From: Candolleomyces eurysporus
Taxonomy: Eukaryota; Basidiomycota; Agaricomycetes; Agaricales; Psathyrellaceae
NCBI GenBank assembly: GCA_027579435.1
Contig: JANBPK010000945.1
Location: 1-64,000 of the forward strand
Direction: 5' to 3'
DNA length: 64,000 bases
Every line of letters starts with the position of its first letter. Positions within the stretch are counted from its first letter, which is position 1. The notes under the pieces were generated by a model. It made no database searches. It was not told where the DNA came from and saw only the letters and a program-made list of their open reading frames with translations. Position numbers and translations under genes: made by a program. Below, piece after piece: positions 10,146 to 21,830 of the stretch.

Positions 10146-13100
10146 ATGTCGTCGAAGGGTGCCTCCGGCGATGGGGCAGGCCCTGGATGGTTCGCTAGGC
10201 TCAGGAAGGCCGACGTAGGCGACCTCTTCTCCCGCAAACGAGAGCCAGGGCCTCCGAGGACCGTCTTTGTGAATCAGCCGCTGCCAGAAGACTACTTCGA
10301 CCATAGAGGCAAGCTCAAGAAGGAATACGTGTACACCACCAACCAGGTCATTACCTCAAAGTATACTGTTTTTACATTCGTACCCCGTAATATCCTCGAA
10401 CAGTTCAGGCGGGTCGCCAATGTGTACGTCGTGCTCGTTGCGTTGGGACCGCAGATGAAATCTGATTTCCCGACAGCTACTTTCTGGCCATCTCTATTCT
10501 ACAATTCTTCCCTAAATTCACGACCGTCGCTCCTGGTGTCGTAATTCTGCCACTGGTCATCATCCTCGGGATTACAGCGCTCAAGGATGGCTACGAGGAC
10601 TACAAGCGTCACGAGTCCGACCGCAGAGTAAACTACAGCAAGGTCAAGATCCTTCACGGTGCCGAGGTCTCCAATACGAACGGGACGACGGTTAAAACGA
10701 AGACGTTCATCCGACGTATTCTGCCAACACGTTCCCGGGACCCACGGACGTCATTCAGTTCGGAGACCACCGTCTGGAGCAAAGCGTCGAGGCTGTCGAA
10801 GGAAACCGCACAATCCTCTGCGCCCTCTCGCGACCCCATCGAATACGACCACGACGAAGGCGGGCCCCATTGGAAGGATGCGTTCTGGGAGGATGTGAAG
10901 GTGGGGGATTTCGTCAAGATCACCGAGGGAGAGCAGTTCCCCGCGGACATACTCATCTGTGCGACCTCTGAAGACGACAATGTCGCTTTTGTCGAGACCA
11001 AGAACCTTGATGGCGAAACCAACCTCAAATCCCGGCGTGCAGTCGAAGGCCTCACTGGAATCAATAATGCAAAGGAATGTGCCGACGCCCGCAACGCATT
11101 TACAGTTCGATGCGATAAGCCTGATACGGATATGTACAGGCTGAATGCTGCTGCGACATTTAATGGGCAAGATTTCCCCGTCGACATCAACAACGTGTTA
11201 CTACGTGGAACCCTTCTCAGGAACACCCAATGGGCGATTGGGCTGGTACTGTTCACCGGGGAGGATACCAAGATCGTCTTGAACTCTGGTGGGACCCCGA
11301 GTAAGCGGAGTAGAGTCGAACGCCAGATGAATCCGCAAGTGTAAGCAGATTTTCGTAGTCTCGGGTTTCAGCTCACTAACGAAATGCCGATGTGATTAGT
11401 ATGGTCAATCTTGGCATCATCGCTGCCGTCGCAGTTGTGTGTGCTATTGCTGATTCGATGCTTCAAGTCAAGTACTTCGAGCTTAACGCTCCTTGGCTTT
11501 ATGGTGCCGACCAGTCCGATGATAATCCTCGGATTAATGGCCTGATAACCTGGGCTTTCGCACTCCTGACGTGGGTTATGCTTCGTCGTGGTTACTGATC
11601 AAGTACTGACTGCTATCACAAATAGATTCCAAGATATTGTTCCCATCTCGCTATATCTGTCCATTGAAGTCGTCCGGACCATCCAAGCTGCCTTTATTTA
11701 TTTCGATTACGACATATGGTACAGGAAGACTAATCAAGCAACCATCGCACGGAGTTGGAACCTTTCGGATGATCTGGGCCAAATTCAGTACATCTTTTCT
11801 GACAAGACGGGTACACTGACGCAGGTAGGTGTTCTCCCGTAATCTAATCAGGCGTCTTTATTGACATCTCCCGCAGAACCAGATGATCTTCCGTCAATGC
11901 ACGATCGGCGGAGTGGCTTACAGAGGAGAACCCGATCCCCCAACTTACGACGACGCCGACGAAGACGACTCCAAATCCAAATCCCGGCTAACCTTTGGAG
12001 ACAAGGAAACGGCAGAAAACCTCACGATCCCCGTCCAACTCGAATACGCCGCAAGCTCGTCTCATAGTGTCAACACTCCCCTCAAGAGCGCAAGTGCTGA
12101 ATTCAGCAGCAGAAGCCATGATGACGACGACGACGAGACACCCCACTTCTACGATCACCAGCTCAAGCGCGACCTCGACGAAGCCATGAATGCGGAACAG
12201 GAATCTTCGAATGCCGCTCATGCTCGAAACCTGCACGGGTTCTTCACGGTCCTGTCGCTCTGCCATACAGTCCTGACCGCCGTCCACCCTGAAACTGGGG
12301 AAATCTCGTACAAGGCGCAATCGCCCGATGAAGGAGCTCTCGTTCAAGCCGCAGCGGATGTGGGCTACCAATTCGTGGGCCGAGATCGCGAAACGCTTCT
12401 CCTCCGAACGCCAGGGTCAACGGAAGTCGAAAAGTACGAACTCCTCAATATTTTAGAGTTTACCAGCGCGAGGAAGAGGATGAGCGTGGTGGTGAGGAGG
12501 GTCGACGGAGAGGATTATAGACCGATGCTGTTGGCCAAGGGAGCGGATAATGTGATTTTCGAGAGGCTGCGGGCTGGGAACGACGAGATGAAAGAGGAGA
12601 CGGAGAGGCATCTAAGCGAGTTTGCGAATACTGGGTTGCGGACGTTGACACTTGCGTACAAAATCATACCTGGTGAGTCTCTTGTGCTCCTCCGACCTTC
12701 CGGGGTCAGTATTACTGACAGCTCGTGACAGAGGAGGAATACGCCAGCTGGAGCGAACGATACTACCAAGCTACCGTTGCGATGGAAGACCGAGAGGAGC
12801 GTATAGAAGCTGTGGCTGACGAGCTGGAGCGGAACCTGCGACTACTAGGTGCTACTGCCATTGAGGATCGTCTGCAGGATGGTGTCCCTGAAGCCATTGC
12901 TGACCTTAAGAAGGCTGGTATCAAAATTTGGGTCGCGACAGGTGACAAGATGGAGACCGCTATTGGTGAGGACGATCTCGGTTTCACGCTAAATCGATAC
13001 ATGCGGCTGACACTATTATATCTCTAGCTATCGGCCGCAGCACGAATCTCATCGCCCAGGAATCCAACATCGTTATCCTTCGTGGAGGCAGCAGTCGATC

Positions 13101-15320
13101 CGCACGTGATCAGATGACAAGGGCTTTCGAACAGTTCTTCCCAGAGGTAGAAGTCCAACAGGAGCACAAATCCAGGACCTCCACGTCGTCTCGACAGGAA
13201 ACTCCTATCCCTCTGCACCGATTGAATACTGGAATCACCGATATCGTCGGAGAGGCGAATGGTGAACGGCCCGGCGGGTTTGTTCTTGTGGTAGACGGTG
13301 CAGCTCTGCTGGAGGTTTGTTTCGTCCACCACTTCTATTCCTTGGCTTCGCCCTGATTGATGATGCCTCAGGCGTTCCAAGACGAAGAAAGCAAATCTAT
13401 CCTGCTTAACCTTTCGCAACAGTGTGAAGGTGTCATTTGCTGTCGGGTGTCCCCGCTACAGAAGGCACTGATCGTCAGGCTCGTGAAGGATGGCATTGGG
13501 GCGATGACTTTGGCTATTGGAGATGGTGCTAACGACGTCAGCATGATTCAGGTAGGCATCCTCTCTCTAAAATCAAATTCTCGTCTTATCTAATACTCAC
13601 TATTATAAAAAGGCTGCGGACGTCGGTGTTGGTATTTCTGGTGAAGAAGGTCTCCAAGCAGTGAACTCTTCGGATTATGCCATTGCCCAGTTCCGTTTCC
13701 TGAAGAAGCTTTTACTGGTCCATGGACATTGGTCCTACGCTCGCAATGGAACCATGTAAGCTCCGCCTCACTCTTCACCCTGTTGGAGAACCAGGCTAAA
13801 TGTTACCCCAGGATTCTGAACTTCTTCTACAAGAACATGCTGCCCTTCGGTATCAAATTTTGGTTCCAGTTCTATTGCGGATGGAGCGCCCATTAGTGAG
13901 TTTGATCGCCCTCAATCGGAAGGCTTACTGACTAAGATATGTTCCAAAGCGTCTATGACTACGTCTTCGTTCTGTTCTGGAATTCCATTTTCACTGTCGC
14001 TCCTGTCGTTGGTGTCGGTGTTTTCGACCGGATAATGGGTTAGTCTCCTTCTAGCTCTATTGGCATCGATTCTTATAAGATATTTTTGCAGACTATCACA
14101 TCCTCATGGACGTCCCAGAGCTCTACCGGTACGGACGAGAGAAGTATTGGTTCAGTTTCCGTTCATTCTTCATCTACATGCTCGATGCTCTCCTCCAGGT
14201 GAGTGTTACCTCAGCCTTCTTGCCGTCGTTGGTGATTACTAACCGCCATGCCTAGTCGGTGGCCATCTATTTCATAATCTTATATACCTATACGTCCCCT
14301 ACTTCACGCAAGGATGGCTACGACGTTGCTCAGAGTGAATTCTCGACGGTAAGATTTTCGAATTCCGGATCGTTTCTGATTACTGATCCCGCTTTAGACG
14401 ATGGCAATGGTGGGCGTCATGGTCGCCAACATCTACGTCGGCTTGAACGCTACTGCTTGGACTGCGTGGCTCTTCTTCGCTGTGTTCATTGGGATTGTCA
14501 TTGTTTGGGTTTTCTCCGTATGTGTTTTGGCCTTGAATCAAAAGGATATCTTCCTAATTCTTATGATCTTTCACAGGTTGTCTATGCTGCCATCGAGCCA
14601 TCCTACGCCGCCACTGCGCTATACGGGAACAACTATTTCCTATTCCACTCTGCATACTTTTGGCTTTGCCTCCCCATCGCTTTCCTAGTCCCCCTCCTCC
14701 CCCGATACCTCGCCAAGTACTGGAGATTCTCCATCGAACCCAGCGACTTTGATATTCTCAGGGCGGCCAAGGCTCAGAACGCCCATCAAGACTGGAAGGA
14801 GTACTCTGGTGCCAGGAAGGCCGAGCACGAGCTCTCTGTGTTCAAACAAGAAGGCGCAGCCTCGCGGTACACGTCGCGTTCGAGCTTTGCGGCGTCTCTT
14901 CGGCATGCGCCGAGACCCTCAATGGACGTCAGGGCTGCAAGTCGAACGGACATGTCCACCGGCCTTACTTCCGTCGATCGCGGGTTTGACTTTGCGCAGG
15001 AGGAGAACGGAGTTGAGCTTCGGAGGATTCAGACCAATTTGTCAGAAAGGCACTTCGGCGATAGTGGTCAAGGTGGGACAAAGGGGAAGGGCACGCTGAG
15101 AAAGAGGATATTTTCTCGGAGGAGTAAGATGAAATTGAAAGAAGAGGGTCCGTCGAGTCCGATGTCTCCGAAACGGCCAAAGTCGAGTGGGAAGGACTCT
15201 ACGAAGGACTCTGGATCGCCACCGACGTCCCCGAAACGGCCAAAATCGAGTGGGAAGGATTCGTCAAAGGAGAGGGATTCGTCATCACAATCACCACCAC
15301 CGTCTACTCCACAGTCATAG
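10146..15320 (+). CDS. P4-ATPase, phospholipid-translocating flippase
   Basis: Fifteen exons with 14 introns of 49-62 nt (10424-10476, 11341-11399, 11571-11625, 11825-11876, 12673-12731, 12966-13027, 13315-13371, 13552-13612, 13756-13811, 13896-13949, 14039-14091, 14199-14255, 14349-14397, 14518-14576) give 1,462 aa. P4 hallmarks are in order: actuator DGET (near residue 271), PISLYLSIE in TM4, phosphorylation motif DKTGT (Asp about 497), nucleotide-domain [15 protein letters not shown], and hinge GDGANDV (about 993-999), then the C-terminal membrane bundle. The enzyme moves phospholipids to the cytosolic leaflet of plasma or endomembranes using ATP. The [13 protein letters not shown] context and long linkers look closer to yeast Dnf1/Dnf2 than to Drs2 (inference). 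The Ser/Lys-rich tail holds two copies of [12 protein letters not shown]. Confidence 0.95.
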
Positions 15321-15876
15321 TATAGACTTTTCTTCTTATCCTCTTCTCTTCTGGTCACGTTTTGCATGGACGGATTTGCATCTAATTATCCTATTTGTAT
15401 TGTACATTGTAGCCCCCCCCATTTTTTGCTGTCCTTACACATTGCTGTACTTTTACTAGCTAACCATGTCCATCTGCTTTCCCGCCACGAATAGAAGCTT
15501 GGTTTATGACAAGTCGTCCAACGGTTCGCAAGGCAAGAATGCCCCCGAAACTGGGCGATGACGCTCTAAGTTGGCGAGGGGGTGGCTGTCCGTTCTTGGA
15601 AGTACTAACGGCGTGCCTTCAGTTGTTCTGGGCGGCTCCGAGTCAGACGGCCTGCCCATTTCAATTCTGAAGCCTAAATTTCGCTCCTCTGCCATGTGCC
15701 TAACGCTTTTCCCTCACGACCACCTTTTACAAGAACCCGCCTTTAACAGCAGATATTCAAAGTCAAGCCCCCAGATTCAAGCATACCAATGCAAGCATGA
15801 ATACAAGAAAAATTCCAGTTTCGAAGTGCAATTCTTACTATAGTACAAAAAACTTCTGAAAATCCCTCTCCTCGCT
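15321..15876. other. intergenic, convergent 3' ends
   Basis: Lies between the flippase stop and the stop of the first MYND gene, so it carries two 3' flanks. A 63-codon minus frame (15,504-15,695) has no recognisable feature. Confidence 0.4.
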
Positions 15877-16774
15877 TTAGGCCCGTCTTTTCATGGGGCC
15901 AAATGAAATACCCATCCTAACAGACATTATCAGGTCCTCCTTCCAATCCGGATTGAAGCGGACGAGATGTATGTTCTGAGCATCGTTAATGCCCAACGGT
16001 ACGAGGTGCCTTATAGTCGCCTCCTGGTCCCTAACTGGGATAACGATGTTGACCAGGGCCAGCCCTAAGACGGTAGGATCCTTGACCCTGAGCTCTGGAA
16101 CTTCCGCAACGGTCTGTTCCGCCACTGCCCGCATCGCGGAGCCAGGAATCTCGGAGATTGAGTCGACCTCTGCAGATAGAACGTCGAAGGATCGCTTGGG
16201 TTTGACCTTCCTCTGGCCTGGGAGGAAGGTAGGCGACAATACGACGGTCAATATCTTTTGGGAGCAGTTCTCTGGGTACTTCTGCAGTTCGAAGGCGGAG
16301 ACGACGGCGGTGTATAGGATAAGTCGATACTCCTGGATATTGAGGAGCATGCATATGCTTGAGAAGACTTCTCGCGCTCTTGGACGGGTGATTTGCCTAC
16401 CTGAAGCCATCTCTTGTAGTGCCTCTCGACCTCCCTGGGCCGGAGTCCGAGCGGGTCGATTACAGTCTGCGCCTTCATATTCGCCTCTGTTTGTGTGTTG
16501 ATTATGCATTGAGGTTTGTGGGTTTTCCAGTGAAGCTTTTGGCAGTCCCGGGACTGCCATAACGCAGTCCGCGTTAGCCTTAGACTGTGTCTCAATAGAG
16601 AGAGGAACTTGAACTTACGCAGTAATGGGCTCTTATGCACTGGCTGCAACTGGAAAGCTTCTGTCTCTTCTCTTTCAGCTCCCCCTGGCTCACGAAGCAG
16701 GTCTGGCATTGCTTCGTCTCTTCCACGCCATTGATGAACCGAGAAGTCGAGCCCCAAGTTGAAGAGTCGACCAT
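15877..16774 (-). CDS. MYND-type zinc-finger protein, copy A
   Basis: Exons 16774-16619, 16553-16401, 16332-15877; 254 aa. The N-terminal finger is a complete MYND module: CQTC, a 16-residue loop, CSQC, HYC, then SRDC, KTH and PQC after the first intron. The C-terminal 150 residues form an unnamed globular domain shared by all three copies (FELQKYPENxSQxILTVxLSPTFLPGQ, DPTVLGxxxxxIxIP, NPDWKxDLIMxVR). MYND fingers bind proline-rich peptides in partner proteins; there is no SET or other catalytic domain. What looks like a frameshift before NIQEYR is the second intron (68 nt), whose borders are conserved in copies B and C while its length is not. Confidence 0.75.
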
Positions 16775-16879
16775 ATCGTGCTAAATTCAAGGGAAGTCGT
16801 CTGAAAAGGTGGCGGGCGTGGTGGTGGGTAAAGAGCAAGACACAGGGGGTCGTGATCATTCCATTCCATTGGTTTGCTA

Positions 16880-17165
16880 ATCCTTAGGTGTCTGTGCTGG
16901 GCCCGCTTGCGATCGAGAACGCTCTTGGGAAAGTGTCTCAAACGTTGACCGGTCAACGTCTGGCGGCCATTGTCCTAGGTGACCACGTTCAAGCAGGCAA
17001 CCCCGATTTGGCTGTATGGAAACTTACACACACACCGGGGTCTCTCCTAACTGTGGGTGGAGTTTGGGTGAAGGCAAGAGTGAGGCCTTGGCTCGCGCCT
17101 AATTTCGCGAAGTGATCCCGACGGCGCTTGTAAATACCCCCATTTCGAATTATATTCGTCAAGAT
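16880..17165. repeat. duplicated upstream block (also at 18,960-19,150)
   Basis: Shares with 18,960-19,150 several near-identical stretches, such as TGGGTGGAG-TTGG-TGAAG and GACGGCGC-TGTAAAT, in the same order. It lies 5' of MYND copy A, so it is probably an old promoter copied together with the genes. Confidence 0.6.
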
Positions 17166-17212
17166 AAAGTGTTTCTTATCACTTATCAGAGAAAAAAGAA
17201 ATAAATGTCACA

Positions 17213-17402
17213 CTAACCTGTCGTAGCATGGAATATTTGCATGGCACCAAATAGTCCTACAGTGCGCTTATGGCTCCGTTCGTATAAACCAAAGAGAAGA
17301 GCGACGACAAAAGAAAAGAACAGTGTGTATGTCTGAGCTTGGAGGCAGAGAGGTGGGGCTTTGCTAATGTGTGGATTGTAACAGAAACCTCCAAGAGAAG
17401 GT
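17213..17402. repeat. shared 3'-flank block, copy 1
   Basis: This block follows the stop of MYND copy B and is alignable with 20,085-20,290 (after copy C), with 18,700-18,815, and more weakly with 21,640-21,830 (after an unrelated membrane-protein gene). Indels break every frame differently, so it is non-coding, probably 3'UTR and flank. Confidence 0.6.
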
Positions 17403-18268
17403 TCAATTTCGTCCGACCAACATGTCAACCGGAGTACCGTTCCTAACACACATTATCAAATCGTTTTTCCAATTAGGATTTACCGGTGGCACGAGCTTGA
17501 AAATGCTAGTCTGGGCTTCGTTGACGGGCCCCCAGGGAACAATGTGTCGGATAGTCTCTTGGTCGGTATATGGGATGATAATATAAATAATGCCAAATCC
17601 TAGGACAGTGGGATCACGCCTCTGGAGCTCTGGGACTCGCGCGAATACTTGTTCCGCCGTTGCACGCACCTGGAGGTCAGGGAACTCTGCGATCAACTCG
17701 ACTCCCGCAGAAACCACATTGAAGGATCTCTTGGGGTCAACCTTCTTCTGACCCGGGAGGAAGGTGGGTGAGAGCGTGACGATTAAGATGTTTTGCGAAA
17801 TGTTTTCTGGGTGCTGCTCGAGTTCGAAGGCATAGAAGACGGAAAGGATTAGGATGGGCCGGTATTCCTGGACATCGAGCAGCGTTACGAAGACACTCTT
17901 GGGATTCGAGAGGAAGAGTTCGCCTACCAAGACCCATTGCTTGTAGTGGTTTTCGACTTCAGACATTTGGAGCCTATCTGGGTCTATCACAGTCTTCGTA
18001 TTGGAGGTGGCATCCGCTTGTCGGTTCATCAAACAGAAGGGTTTGTGAACTTTCCAGTGAAGTCTTTGGCATTCCGGAGACTTTAACACAATTATCATTA
18101 GCTTATTTATGGAGAGTGAATGGCCGATATGCTCACGCAGTAGGATGCTCTCTTGCATGCACCGCAGGTTAAGAGCTTCTGGCCCTTCTCCTTCAACTCG
18201 CTCTCCCATACAAAGCAATTCTGGCACTGCTTCACTGTCACTTCGCTTAGGGAAAAGGAGTGAGCCAT
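17403..18268 (-). CDS. MYND-type zinc-finger protein, copy B
   Basis: Exons 18268-18137, 18080-17928, 17867-17403; 249 aa. Same architecture as copy A: CQNC...CGAC...SYC | PEC...KVH...PFC finger split by a 56-nt intron, then the family domain with HPENISQNILIVTLSPTFLPGQKKV. The 60-nt second intron is a multiple of three without a stop, so it reads through as coding; the sister introns of 68 and 55 nt show that it is spliced. It is the closest relative of copy C. Confidence 0.75.
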
Positions 18269-18814
18269 ATTGTGTTGTGATTGCTGGAGAATGGTGCGAA
18301 ACGGCCGCACTGGTAGTGGCTAAGGGCAGATCGATTGGGATGATCATCGTCATCCTGTTGGTCTCTTAATCATCAGTGACCTAGGCGCTGAGCCTGCCTA
18401 ATTGAGCTGAGGATCGTGGTTCTTAGTCTTCATCCGGACATTNCCCCCCGCTTCTTGGCCTTTTGTGCCTTCATCGTTCACCCTTTCTGCCAAGCTAAGC
18501 GCTTCGAGTCGCTGCAATGTATTCTAATTTTTGTCTGAAGAAAGACGTGAGCAGTCTTGGCTTGACTGGGGAAGTTGGAAGATCCTCGTCAACGCTACCC
18601 GACGGCGGCAACTCCCTCAGCTTTATGTCGGACCTGGTGACCGCACATCATGCACAACCTCGTGAACTTGTTTAGACTAGCAGGGAAGAAATGAGCATCT
18701 CCTTCAATCGTCGATATACAATGGATCTCCATGAAATGCCTACCCGGCATCTAATAATACTGCAAAGTGTGCGTCTAAAATGAAAGAGTGTGATAACACA
18801 AGAGAGCGACGGCA

Positions 18815-18884
18815 AGAGAAAATGCTTCATTCCTTCTACGGCATTGGTGGAGCGAGAAGTCTCGCAAATTAAAAAATCGACCAT
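18815..18884 (-). pseudogene. truncated MYND first exon
   Basis: MVDFLICETSRSTNAVEGMK aligns with MVDSSTWGSTSRFINGVEET of copy A at DNA and protein level, but the finger itself is missing. The frame then enters the shared 3'-flank block at 18,700-18,815. So the interior of a fourth MYND gene has been deleted, fusing its start to its 3' flank. Confidence 0.55.
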
Positions 18885-18959
18885 ATCGTTCATCTGAGGT
18901 GGTGTGGGCGAGGTGGTGGCGGATAAGGAGCAATATTAGGGGCCGTGACCATTGCTTTA

Positions 18960-19150
18960 TAATACCAATCCACAGCTGTCCGTGCTGAGCCTCCCGCTCG
19001 CGATCGACCGCAAAGTTGAAGCTACGCTTTTTATTGGGATGTTCTGTAGTCGTGGGTGGAGGTTGGATGAAGACAAGAGTGAAGCCTTGACTCGCGCTTA
19101 ACTTCGCCGGGAACTATTAGTGATCCGACGGCGCCTGTAAATTGCCGAGG
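18960..19150. repeat. second copy of the MYND upstream block
   Basis: Counterpart of 16,880-17,165. It stands upstream of the truncated fourth copy at 18,884, as expected if gene and promoter were duplicated together. Confidence 0.55.
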
Positions 19151-19294
19151 CATTTCGCCGAGGGTACTTAAGGAGGCTGGTTGGGGGCCAAGACTGAGTT
19201 CCATCATGCCACCGGCTTCGTTCCGTCATTCGGCTGTTTCCGTTACTTACTAGTGCCTTTCGTAGCTCCGCTTCATTTTGATTCTTTCTCTCTA

Positions 19295-19923
19295 CACCCC
19301 ACCCAAAATTCGGTGTTTTGAGGTGTGGCATTGATGGGAAAGTGTGTCAGGTCGGTTTGTCTGTTTCTTGTATGGGACGTCCATGGGACCACTTGCTGCA
19401 TTGATGGATCATAGACCATGTGTCAGCCAATGAAACGCCCTTGGTTCGGCCCAAGGCATGACCTGTGCCTCACAATGTTTCCGGCCGTCGCACGGCAGTG
19501 ACATTGTGAAGGCATAAATTATGCCACAGGTTGATCCATATTCTCTTCTCACTGCATGAACTCAATATTTTTTGATAGCAATAGAAACAGTATATTTTTC
19601 AACTCTGGCTTAGCAAAATACACAAAATCAAAACACGATAATTTTATCGCTATCGAGGAATATTGAATCCATGCGGCGAGAAGAGAATATGGATTGACCT
19701 GCGGCATAATTTATGCCTTCCCAATGTCACTGCCGTGCGATGGCCGGAAACATTGTGAGGCATAGGTTATGCCTCGGGCCGGTCCAGGTTGGTTCCATCG
19801 GCCGATACATCCATCAATGCAGCAGGTGGTCCCATGGACGTACCATGCCGGAAACAAACAAACCGACCTGACATGCTTTCCCATCAATGTAACACCTCGA
19901 AACACCGAATTTTGGGTGGGGTG
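19295..19923. repeat. foldback (inverted-repeat) element, 0.63 kb
   Basis: Two arms of about 285 nt, 19,295-19,587 and 19,641-19,923, are inverted copies of each other, around a loop of about 53 nt that is A+T-rich. Ends read CACCCCACCC and its complement. CTA stands directly outside both ends and may be a 3-bp target-site duplication. Each arm carries smaller palindromes (GGCATAAATTATGCC; a GAGGCAT...ATGCCTC pair; CACAATGT/ACATTGTG). No transposase is encoded, so it is MITE-like in form. Confidence 0.75.
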
Positions 19924-20084
19924 CTATCGTTTCATCCTTCGGATCGACGGCCTCTTTCCCGCCTGCCAAAATGCCTCGGCACCTGCCGTGCGCAGCATCG
20001 GCCGCTTCCCACAGGTACGATACTTATTCAGGGTGTAGTGCTCTTTATCAAGAAAAAAAGGGGAAATAAATGTCATCTCAACTG

Positions 20085-20290
20085 TCGGCATACAAGAACA
20101 CTGGCATCGTATATCTGCATGACACCAAATAATCCTACGGTTCGCCTATGAGTCCACTCGTGAAAAGGAGAGGGTATAACCCAAAGAGTAGAACGACGAC
20201 AAAGGAAAAGAACAGAGTCGATGTCTGGGCTCGGAGACAGGGGACTGAAGCTTGCTACTGTGCGGATCGTAACGGAAACCTCCAAGAGAA
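20085..20290. repeat. shared 3'-flank block, copy 2
   Basis: Directly downstream of MYND copy C; alignable along its length with 17,213-17,402. Confidence 0.6.
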
Positions 20291-20293
20291 GAT

Positions 20294-21118
20294 TCAGTTC
20301 CGTTTTAACAACAGGCCAAGTGGAGTACCATTCCTAACACACGTTATCAAGTCTTTCTTCCAATTAGGATTTACCGGCACGCGGCCGAGGGGACCGATCT
20401 CGGCTTTGTCGACAGGGCCCCAGGGCACGATGTGTTCGATATTCTCTTGGTTGGCAACTGGGATGACGATGTAAATAAGGCCAAACCCTAGGACGGTGGG
20501 GTCACGTTTCTGGATCTCTGGGATTCGCGCGAACAGCTGTTCCGCCGTTGCTCGCACTTGGAGGTGAGGGATCTCTGCGATCAACTCGACTTCCACGGAA
20601 ACCACAGTGAAAGATCTCTTGGGGTCGACTTCATTCTGACCTGGGAGGAAGTTAGGTGAAAGCGTAATGGTTAAGATGTTTCGCGAAATGTTTTCGGGGT
20701 GCTGCTTGAGTTCGAAGCCGCAGTAGAGGGCATGGTATAGCATGCCCCGATATTCCTGGACATTAGCATTACGAGGACACTTTGGGGATCGAGAAGAATA
20801 ATACCCCTACCAGGATCCATTGCTTGTAGTGGCTTTCGATTTCAGCCATTTGGAGCCCATGTGGGTCGTTCCTACCGAAGTTGGCATCCGCTTGTCGGTT
20901 CATCAAACAGAAGGGTTTGTGAGTCTTCCAGTGAAGCCTTTGACATTCTGGAGACTTTGATACGTTCACCGTTAGCTTGCTAGTGGAGAGAGAATGGCCA
21001 ATATGCTCACGCAGTAAGATGCTCTCTTGCATGCGCCGCAGCGTAAGAGCTTCTGTCCCTTTTCCTTCAACTCGCCCTCCCGCACAAAACAATTCTGACA
21101 TAGTTTCCAACCATCCAT
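20294..21118 (-). CDS. MYND-type zinc-finger protein, copy C
   Basis: Exons 21118-21011, 20954-20811, 20755-20294; 237 aa. The finger is intact (CQNC, CGAC, SYC, PEC, KTH, PFC) and so is the family domain (HPENISRNILTITLSPNFLPGQ, DPTVLGFGLIYIVIP). The codon equal to copy B's ATG is CTG here, so translation must begin at the next ATG, seven codons into the alignment, which removes a few residues before the finger. The second intron is 55 nt. Its end-to-end likeness to copy B points to recent duplication. Confidence 0.7.
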
Positions 21119-21599
21119 GGGGAAAGAGTCAGCCAGATTGTGTTGTGATCGGTGGAGAATGCTGAGAAACGGTCGGTGGCCAAGGACAGATCGATTTAGA
21201 TGGCGATAATCGTCATTAGTCTAGGCGCTAAGCCTGCCTGATTTAGAGGGTCTTAGTTCATAGTCCCTGTCCTGGCATTATCCCTGCTTTATCTTGGGCT
21301 ATTTCACCTTCATCGTTCACCTTTCCAAAGCTAGGCGCTTCAAATCCCTATAATTTACCCTGATTTCTGCCTGAAGGAAGAAAGGCGGCATTGGGGTGAG
21401 AAGAAAGACGTGAGGCCTGCGACCCGAGTCTTGCAGGACCCAATCATGATCAACGCCCACGGCGAAGTCGGTCGGCCTTATGTCGCGAGGCCAAGGATTT
21501 TTGGTGTTCTGATAGCTGCCTCAGTTTAGGGGCAAGGAGGATAGAAGAGATAAGGGAGCCGCACATCACGATCGCGAGGGTGCAAACTCATCAACTTGT

Positions 21600-21830
21600 A
21601 CTAGCGGGGAATAAGGAATGAATATCTCCACTTTCAATGGCCGATATACAAGGGATCTCCGTGGAATGCTTGAATGGCATAGAATAATACTACAGTGTGC
21701 GTATAAAATACGTTCGTAAATAACGAGTGTGGTAAGACAAGAGAGCGACGGTAAGAAAAAACAACAGTGTCCGAGTCTGGAATCGAACGAGGGACGGGGA
21801 TGGGGGCTGCTACTACTAGGTGGATTGGTG
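21600..21830. repeat. shared 3'-flank block after an unrelated gene
   Basis: Contains the GATATACAA-GGATCTCC-TGGAATGC and GAGAGCGACGG-AAGA blocks also present at 18,700-18,815, and weaker likeness to the blocks after MYND copies B and C. It sits just 3' of the membrane-protein gene at 21,831. Confidence 0.5.

Noticed and set aside
15877..16560. Apparent frameshift making MYND copy A a pseudogene
   Set aside because: The three paralogues share donor GTAGG and acceptor TCCAG at this point with spacings of 68, 60 and 55 nt; splicing restores the frame in all three.
17213..17449. Hydrophobic minus-strand frame (FFSFVVALLFGL) as a small membrane protein
   Set aside because: The homologous block at 20,085-20,290 has indels that destroy this frame, so it is not conserved as protein.
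20755..20812. Apparent stop codon in MYND copy C after IPKVSS
   Set aside because: It lies inside the conserved second intron.
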